Origin: Deltaproteobacteria bacterium
GTDB taxonomy: Bacteria > Myxococcota > XYA12-FULL-58-9 > JAUUZB01
Direction: 5' to 3'
Assembly: GCA_030590185.1 (NCBI GenBank)
Contig: JAUUZB010000018.1
Coordinates: forward strand, 1 to 13,054
Length of the DNA stretch: 13,054 bases
Shown here: positions 5,560-10,598 of the stretch, in pieces
How the letters are laid out: every line of letters starts with the position of its first letter
Numbering within the stretch: position 1 is the stretch's first letter
Position numbers and translations under genes: made by a program
Notes under the pieces: generated by a model
Database searches by the model: none
What the model was told of the DNA's origin: nothing
What the model saw: only the letters and a program-made list of their open reading frames with translations

Positions 5560-8094
5560 CTAGTGGTCTGCGGGTCCGGTTTTTGATGAGCGGCGCACGC
5601 ACCCGATCAACGACAACAACAACACCGACAACCAAGCCGAACCCCCGGGCGATGATGTGCAGCCGCAGCCCGGGAGGGGATCACCATCTGGGCCATCCGG
5701 CATCCACAAAACTGCGTCCCCGGGGTTCGCCATGGCCTCGTCCCCGCCGGGCTGGTGTTGGGGTCCACCATCAGCGAGTTGTTGCGGATCCTCGTCGGCC
5801 TGCTGCTGGGGCCCACCGTCGGCCGGTTGTTGATTGCCATCATCGGCGTTCCCATCTGGGCCGATCACGGCCGGCCGTACGATGACGACCTCGAAATCGT
5901 CGAAGGTGAAGCCGTCCCCCTCGATGGACTGGTCGCTCACCAAGACAAAACGAAGCCGCAACTCCGGCTCACCGAGCCACGGCCCGAGGTTGGCGACGTT
6001 CTCTACCCAGGTCGGCTGCCAGCCATCAAAGACCGGCACACCAGCCGGTTGTTGGACTCCCTCGCCTGAGGCGGAGCGTGTGAATGCCGTGGTCAGGTTC
6101 TCCCAGGTCGTTCCCGCGTCGGGGGAGACCTGCACCATGCAGCCGTCGTATCCGTTTTCAATGCTCCACTTGGCCCAAAAACTGACCCGAGCGTCGGTGG
6201 CGCCAGAAAGGTCCAACACGGTGTTTAGGAGGTACGGGTTGGTTTGCTCGGCGGCGTAGCCGACCCCGCTCCCAGGGCTGTCGGTCAATGAGTTTCCCGA
6301 GAGGTAGCCCTCGCTCGGGATCGCTTTGCCCCAACCTCCCGTCCAAAGAGCCAGGCTACCTTCGACGTCGTCGAAGACGAGAGTTTCCACCCGTGCCTCG
6401 ACGAGCGCGAAGTCGTGTTCAGCCGGTGTCGCGGCGATGGTCACCTGCGCTTCTGCAGGAATGAAACCAGCGCTCGAGGCGAGCAGAACGTAGTCACCGT
6501 GGGGCAAGGTCGTTGCGTAGGCGCCGGAGATCGGGTTGGTGCTCAGGGCGGCCACGAGCTCCTGGGTTTGTAGGACTCGCACCTCCACCTGCGCAGCAAT
6601 CCCATCGCCGGCCGTCGTGGTCACGAGGCCGGCCACCTCGCCGTCGGCGAGCGGCACGAGCGCCACGTCTCGTACCGTGGCTTGACCCCAAATGACCTCC
6701 AAGCCGTAGAGCGTCGCGTCGTTGTAGCCGAAGGAGGAAACCTGGATGTCGTAGGTGCCGGTGCCGAGGAGCTTGTAGTAGTCGCCCCGGTCCGGATCGG
6801 TGACCACCGGCTTCGCATTGCCGAGAACGGTGACCGAGGCGCTCAGGGGCAAGCCGGTATCCGCTGCGCTGACGACACCATTGATGCCGTACCGCGCCGC
6901 CCGCAGGTAGTGGAGGAAGCTCTCCCGGTTGTCCGCCCAAAGAGCCTCTAGATCAGTCGTTGGGGGGATCTTGTCGTCACTCAGCTCCAGGGTGACGTCG
7001 ATGCAGCCGCTGCTCTCGTAGGACCAGTCTTGAAGGCTGCCGTCGATGCCGTACCAGGCATAGCCATTCGTTATCCCCTTGGTGAAGCTGCCGTTGAACA
7101 TCGGTGGGTTGTAGGTGCTGTATTCCAAGCTCAACGCGATGATCGTGGCGTCGTCCGGTGCCAACTCCGGGGTGTAGTCGTACGGGTAATTGACCACCAG
7201 GGCACCGCCGTGACAGTTGCCACTGACCACAAAGTTGTGCGCGTTGCCGTAGTCGACGAACAACGTGGTCTCCGGCTCCGGGGTTTCCGGGTACATCACC
7301 GGGAAGTTGCGGTTGAGGTCGATGTTGTGGGCATTGACCCGCGTGCCGGCCACGACGCCGTCCGGGTTGTGGCACGGGATCAGGTGAATCTCGTAGTCGT
7401 CGACTAGGGCTTTGACGTCCGGGTCCGAAGCGTAGTTGTCGGTCAAGTGATCGACGAGATAGAGAAGCATCTCCAAGCCGACCGGCTCGTCCCCGTGGAT
7501 CGTGCTCGACAGGCGAACCTCCGGCTCCGCCTCCTCGGCCCCCACGTTGTCGCTGATGACCACGGCCCAGATCTCCCTACCTTGGACCGAGGTCCCGATG
7601 GTGAACGCCTTGGCGATGGTGGGGTGATCGGCAGCGACCTGCAGGAGGATGTCACCGACTTGGGTTGGGGTGTGGTAGACGCCCTTTTCGCCGCTGGTGC
7701 TCTTGCCCCGTCGCGCCTGATCAGCCCACGCCTCCTCCATGGCCCGCCTCGACGCTTGGTGACGATCCCCGAGGCGCTCGAGTGCGTAGCCATGGGCCCG
7801 CAGGGCTCGCGCTTCAGCGGCCGTTACCCGTGGCTCGAAGGTCAGGCCCGTCGGGGTTGGGGTGATCTGGTCGCGGTTGAACGAAGCGATCGGCACGTTC
7901 GAGAGCAAGCGTCGTAGCGCCTTCGTGCCGCTCAACTCCATGCGCACCGGGGCGTCATTGAAAATGCGTTTTTGCCACAACGGCCGGCCGTTGCCATCCA
8001 CCGGGATCTCGTCCGCAGACGCACCGGCGGCGATCAAACAAACACCCATGGCCGCCATGGCGGAAAACGATGCTGCAGATCTCACCGGGACCAT
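5560..8094 (-). CDS. Secreted M14-family zinc carboxypeptidase with C-terminal MYXO-CTERM-like sorting signal
   Basis: 844 aa. Signal peptide 1-27 (ends GASA). M14 domain about 138-400: zinc ligands H200 and E203 (STIHGDEPVG) and H295 (SGNCHGG), substrate-binding N261-R262 (DLNRNFP), catalytic E370 (VTLELSDDK), so it should be active. Two carboxypeptidase-regulatory-like beta domains follow (about 403-480 and 484-565), then a jelly-roll/MAM-like module (about 570-740, VFDDVEG...FTFDDFEV). Next is a Gln/Asp/Gly linker (747-786) with repeated DGGPQ units. The tail PLPGCGCTSSPGGSAW, a hydrophobic stretch and CVRRSSK resembles MYXO-CTERM anchors, implying C-terminal processing and surface attachment. 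Start: AGAAGAGGA abuts the ATG at 8094, an unusually short spacing; M13 is a possible alternative. A TAGGCT -10-like site lies at 8119-8124. Likely role: trimming C-terminal residues of extracellular peptides. Confidence 0.92.
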   Translation of the reverse strand: MVPVRSAASFSAMAAMGVCLIAAGASADEIPVDGNGRPLWQKRIFNDAPVRMELSGTKALRRLLSNVPIASFNRDQITPTPTGLTFEPRVTAAEARALRAHGYALERLGDRHQASRRAMEEAWADQARRGKSTSGEKGVYHTPTQVGDILLQVAADHPTIAKAFTIGTSVQGREIWAVVISDNVGAEEAEPEVRLSSTIHGDEPVGLEMLLYLVDHLTDNYASDPDVKALVDDYEIHLIPCHNPDGVVAGTRVNAHNIDLNRNFPVMYPETPEPETTLFVDYGNAHNFVVSGNCHGGALVVNYPYDYTPELAPDDATIIALSLEYSTYNPPMFNGSFTKGITNGYAWYGIDGSLQDWSYESSGCIDVTLELSDDKIPPTTDLEALWADNRESFLHYLRAARYGINGVVSAADTGLPLSASVTVLGNAKPVVTDPDRGDYYKLLGTGTYDIQVSSFGYNDATLYGLEVIWGQATVRDVALVPLADGEVAGLVTTTAGDGIAAQVEVRVLQTQELVAALSTNPISGAYATTLPHGDYVLLASSAGFIPAEAQVTIAATPAEHDFALVEARVETLVFDDVEGSLALWTGGWGKAIPSEGYLSGNSLTDSPGSGVGYAAEQTNPYLLNTVLDLSGATDARVSFWAKWSIENGYDGCMVQVSPDAGTTWENLTTAFTRSASGEGVQQPAGVPVFDGWQPTWVENVANLGPWLGEPELRLRFVLVSDQSIEGDGFTFDDFEVVIVRPAVIGPDGNADDGNQQPADGGPQQQADEDPQQLADGGPQHQPGGDEAMANPGDAVLWMPDGPDGDPLPGCGCTSSPGGSAWLSVLLLSLIGCVRRSSKTGPADH

Positions 8095-8178
8095 TCCTCT
8101 TCTGCGATTCTCGCCGGGAGCCTACCAGGACAGCCGATCTCGCAGCCACTCCCACACGACGGTCATTTGACTAAATAG

Positions 8179-8256
8179 GAGGTTTTGCCGCAGGTTGTCG
8201 AGCCGATGGTGGACCTCATCTGTGACGGCCTGTTCATCGACGGGGGTGCGTCATGA
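8179..8256 (+). pseudogene. C-terminal remnant of a TetR-family regulator
   Basis: An in-frame stretch after TAG (8176-8178) encodes 25 residues ending MVDLICDGLFIDGGAS and a TGA at 8254-8256. The VEPMVDLICDGLF pattern is like the last helix of TetR/AcrR regulators, and the stop overlaps the ABC ATPase start by ATGA, as a genuine upstream operon gene would. No DNA-binding domain lies upstream; the stub is cut off by the stop and then by the divergent peptidase gene. TetR genes commonly precede such ABC export operons. Alternative: a short coupled leader peptide from TTG at 8185 behind AGGAGG (8177-8182). The stub is short, so the assignment is tentative. Confidence 0.45.
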
Positions 8257-9107
8257 TCGAAGTCGAGGACCTGCACTTCACCTATCCGGGGGCGGACCAC
8301 GAGGCGGTGCGCGGCATCTCCTTTGCCGTCCGCGACGGTGAGATCTTCGGCTTCCTCGGTCCGTCCGGGGCGGGCAAGAGCACCACCCAGAAGATCCTGA
8401 TCGGCATCCTGCGCGCCTTTAACGGCGGGGCGCGTGTCTTCGGCGCCGACCTGCGAGACAAAACCGACACCTTCTACGAGCGTATCGGTGTCTCCTTCGA
8501 GCTGCCCAATCTCTACACCAAGCTAACGGCGCGCGAGAACCTCGCCTTCTTCCGTTCGCTCTACTCTGGCGAGACCACCAATCCAGAAGAGCTGCTCGAC
8601 ATGGTCGGCCTCACCACGGATGCCGACACCAAGGTGGCGGCGTTTTCCAAGGGCATGAAGATGCGGCTCAACTTCTGCCGCGCCTTTCTCAATCAGCCGG
8701 AGCTGCTCTTCCTCGACGAGCCAACCTCCGGGCTCGACCCCACCAACGCGGCGCGGGTCAAGGATATCATCCGCGCCGCCCGCGACCGGGGCTGCACGGT
8801 CTTTCTCACCACCCACGACATGGTCGCGGCCCAGGAGCTTTGCGATCGGGTCGCCTTCATCGTCGACGGTCAGCTCAGCGTCATCGATTCGCCCCGCGCC
8901 CTGATGATCGAGCACGGCCGGCACCGGGTGCGGGTCGAGTACAAACAGAACGGTGCCACCGCTCAGCAGGAGTACGAGCTCGCTGGCCTCGGTGGGAACG
9001 CGGAGTTTCTGGCCCTGATCCGCGACCAGGAGCTCGAGCGCATTCATTCCCTCGAGGCCTCCCTCGCCGACATCTTCATCGAGGTCACCGGGCGGGAGCT
9101 GTCATGA
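8253..9107 (+). CDS. ABC exporter ATP-binding protein
   Basis: 284 aa. Walker A GPSGAGKST (36-44), ABC signature FSKGMKMRL (131-139), Walker B LLFLDEP with E156 (151-157), D-loop SGLDP, and H-loop H188 (FLTTHDM) are all present. The Q-loop position holds Glu (E83 in VSFELPNLYTKLT), perhaps a trait of this subfamily. Residues about 220-284 are a short accessory tail. It energises the two downstream permeases at the inner membrane. The arrangement and sequence recall the ABC-2 group that includes the mycobacterial Rv2686c-2688c fluoroquinolone exporter; this is a recollection, not a search, and the substrate is unknown. The start ATG at 8253 overlaps the stop of the regulator stub, with GGGGG at 8242-8246. 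The 3' end overlaps the next gene by ATGA. Confidence 0.93.
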   Translation: MIEVEDLHFTYPGADHEAVRGISFAVRDGEIFGFLGPSGAGKSTTQKILIGILRAFNGGARVFGADLRDKTDTFYERIGVSFELPNLYTKLTARENLAFFRSLYSGETTNPEELLDMVGLTTDADTKVAAFSKGMKMRLNFCRAFLNQPELLFLDEPTSGLDPTNAARVKDIIRAARDRGCTVFLTTHDMVAAQELCDRVAFIVDGQLSVIDSPRALMIEHGRHRVRVEYKQNGATAQQEYELAGLGGNAEFLALIRDQELERIHSLEASLADIFIEVTGRELS

Positions 9108-9814
9108 GGATCCTGGCCAGCCTAGCCAAGGACGTGCGGCTCCAGGTCCGCTACGGTTTCTACTGGGTATATTTGGTGGTCTGCGGGCTCTACGTGGCGA
9201 TTCTGCACCTGCTGCCGACGACCGCCGCCGAGCTGCTCCGGCCCTATGTGTTGTTCAGCGACCCAGCGATACTCGGCTTGTTCATCGTCGGCGCCTTCCT
9301 CTTGTTTGAGCGGGGCGACGGCACCCTGGAGAGCCTGTTCGTCACGCCGCTGCGCACCGGCGAGTACCTGTGGTCCAAGGCGATCTCCTTGACCCTGTTG
9401 GCGCTGGTGACCAGCGCCGGCATCGCCGTTGCCACCGCAGGCCTCGATCTGCGGCCGCACTATCTGTTCCTCGGGGTGGTGCTCACCTCCTTGATCTTCA
9501 TCTTCGTCGGGATTGCGATCGCAACCCGCTGCCGCACCTTTATGATCTTCGTGGTGATCAGCGGCCTCGGCACCGGGGTGTTTACCCTTCCGTTGCTCGA
9601 CTACTTCGGCATCCTGCGCTCCCGGCTGTTCTTCCTCCTCCCGACCCAGGGCTCCCTGGTGTTGCTGGCTGGCGCCTTTTCGCCCGAGGCGCCCGCCGCC
9701 ATCGACGTGCTGCTCAGCCTCACGACCCTGGCGGTCTGGGGGCTCGCAGCCTATGTCTGGGCCCATCGCTGGTTCGAACGCTACGTCGTCGGACGGGTGG
9801 GGGCGACGCCATGA
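9104..9814 (+). CDS. ABC-2 type exporter permease, first subunit
   Basis: 236 aa from ATG at 9104, which overlaps the ATPase stop (ATGA). The reading frame is open farther upstream inside the ATPase gene, but that extension is not membrane-like and has no ribosome site. About six membrane spans: VYLVVCGLYVAILHLL, ILGLFIVGAFLLF, SLTLLALVTSAGIAVATA, FLGVVLTSLIFIFVGIAIA, FMIFVVISGLGTGVFTL, and SLTTLAVWGLAAYVW. The loop ERGDGTLESLFVTPLRTGEY after span 2 is the typical ABC-2 coupling segment that contacts the ATPase. It forms a heterodimeric pore with the next protein. Confidence 0.88.
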   Translation: MRILASLAKDVRLQVRYGFYWVYLVVCGLYVAILHLLPTTAAELLRPYVLFSDPAILGLFIVGAFLLFERGDGTLESLFVTPLRTGEYLWSKAISLTLLALVTSAGIAVATAGLDLRPHYLFLGVVLTSLIFIFVGIAIATRCRTFMIFVVISGLGTGVFTLPLLDYFGILRSRLFFLLPTQGSLVLLAGAFSPEAPAAIDVLLSLTTLAVWGLAAYVWAHRWFERYVVGRVGATP

Positions 9815-10530
9815 CCCGGGCGCTCGCGTTGATCCGTAGCGATCTCACCAACATCCTGCGCGAGCCGATCCTGCTGCTCGTCACCTGCCTGCCGTTCATC
9901 ATCGGCCTGATCATGCGCTTCGGCGTGCCCTGGCTCACGGAGCTGGTCGCTCACCTCGTTGACCTCACCGCCCACTACGATTTCATGCAGAGCTTCGCCC
10001 TGTTGCTGGCGCCCTGTTTTGTGGGCTGGGTGATCGGCTTCCTTCTCCTCGACGAACGGGACGAGGATATCCTGACGGTCATCGCGGTGACTCCCCTGGG
10101 CCGACGGGGATTCCTAACCTACCGGTTGGCCCTCCCCACCGCGGTCGCCTTTGTCGCTAGCCTGGCGATCTTGCCGGTGGCCGGCCTAGCGCCCTTTGAT
10201 CCGATCCGCTTGGTGCCGGTGGCGCTGCTCGCGGCCCTAGAGGCGCCGATGATGACCATGTTCCTGATCGCCTTTGCCGATAACAAGGTGGAGGGCCTCG
10301 TTTATGCCAAGGGGGCATCGGTCTGGCTGTTCGCGCCCCTTGCCATCCTCTTTGTAGATCAACCGTGGCAGACGGTGGCGGGCCTGGTACCACCCTATTG
10401 GGTCACCAAGGCATTCCTGGCCCCGGCCGGCGCCACCGGGGAGTATTTGCTCGCCCTAGCCGCGGGCGTGGTTGTCCATGGCCTGGCCCTGTGGCTGCTT
10501 GCCCGGCGTTTCAACGCCCGCGCTAACTGA
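9811..10530 (+). CDS. ABC-2 type exporter permease, second subunit
   Basis: 239 aa from ATG at 9811, overlapping the previous stop by ATGA. GGGTGGGGG precedes the start. Six hydrophobic spans are visible, including PILLLVTCLPFIIGLIMRF, LLLAPCFVGWVIGFLLL, PTAVAFVASLAILPVAGLA, ALLAALEAPMMTMFLIAF, VWLFAPLAILFV and LLALAAGVVVHGLALWLLA. The charged coupling loop DERDEDILTVIAVTPLG parallels that of the first permease. The two permeases differ in sequence, so the exporter is heteromeric. The end of this gene ends the operon; 68 bases follow before the Cys-rich lipoprotein start, with its own promoter, and no clear terminator is seen between. Confidence 0.88.
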   Translation: MTRALALIRSDLTNILREPILLLVTCLPFIIGLIMRFGVPWLTELVAHLVDLTAHYDFMQSFALLLAPCFVGWVIGFLLLDERDEDILTVIAVTPLGRRGFLTYRLALPTAVAFVASLAILPVAGLAPFDPIRLVPVALLAALEAPMMTMFLIAFADNKVEGLVYAKGASVWLFAPLAILFVDQPWQTVAGLVPPYWVTKAFLAPAGATGEYLLALAAGVVVHGLALWLLARRFNARAN

Positions 10531-10563
10531 GCCATCACCGTCACCGCCCCCGTCGAGGCTCAA

Positions 10564-10592
10564 TTGCGGGTTCGGCACACTACCGTTACACT
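10564..10592 (+). promoter_or_regulatory. Promoter of the Cys-rich lipoprotein gene, leaderless geometry
   Basis: TTGCGG (10564-10569), a 17-base spacer, TACACT (10587-10592; 4/6 to TATAAT), then 6 bases to the ATG at 10599. No ribosome binding site is present before the ATG. Transcription is predicted to start at or next to the start codon. Confidence 0.42.
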
Positions 10593-10598
10593 CGATGC

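Noticed and set aside
8177..8256. AGGAGG followed by TTG as a short leader peptide gene
   Set aside because: The gap from AGGAGG to TTG is only 2-3 bases and the encoded peptide looks like a regulator C-terminus; kept only as an alternative to the pseudogene call.
8840..9103. Upstream extension of the first permease within the ATPase gene
   Set aside because: The extension is Arg/His-rich, not membrane-like, and out of frame with the intact ATPase; the ATGA start at 9104 fits the operon.
9122..9766. 214-codon minus-strand frame opposite the first permease
   Set aside because: Gln/Glu/Gly/His-rich composition typical of the antisense of a membrane-protein gene.
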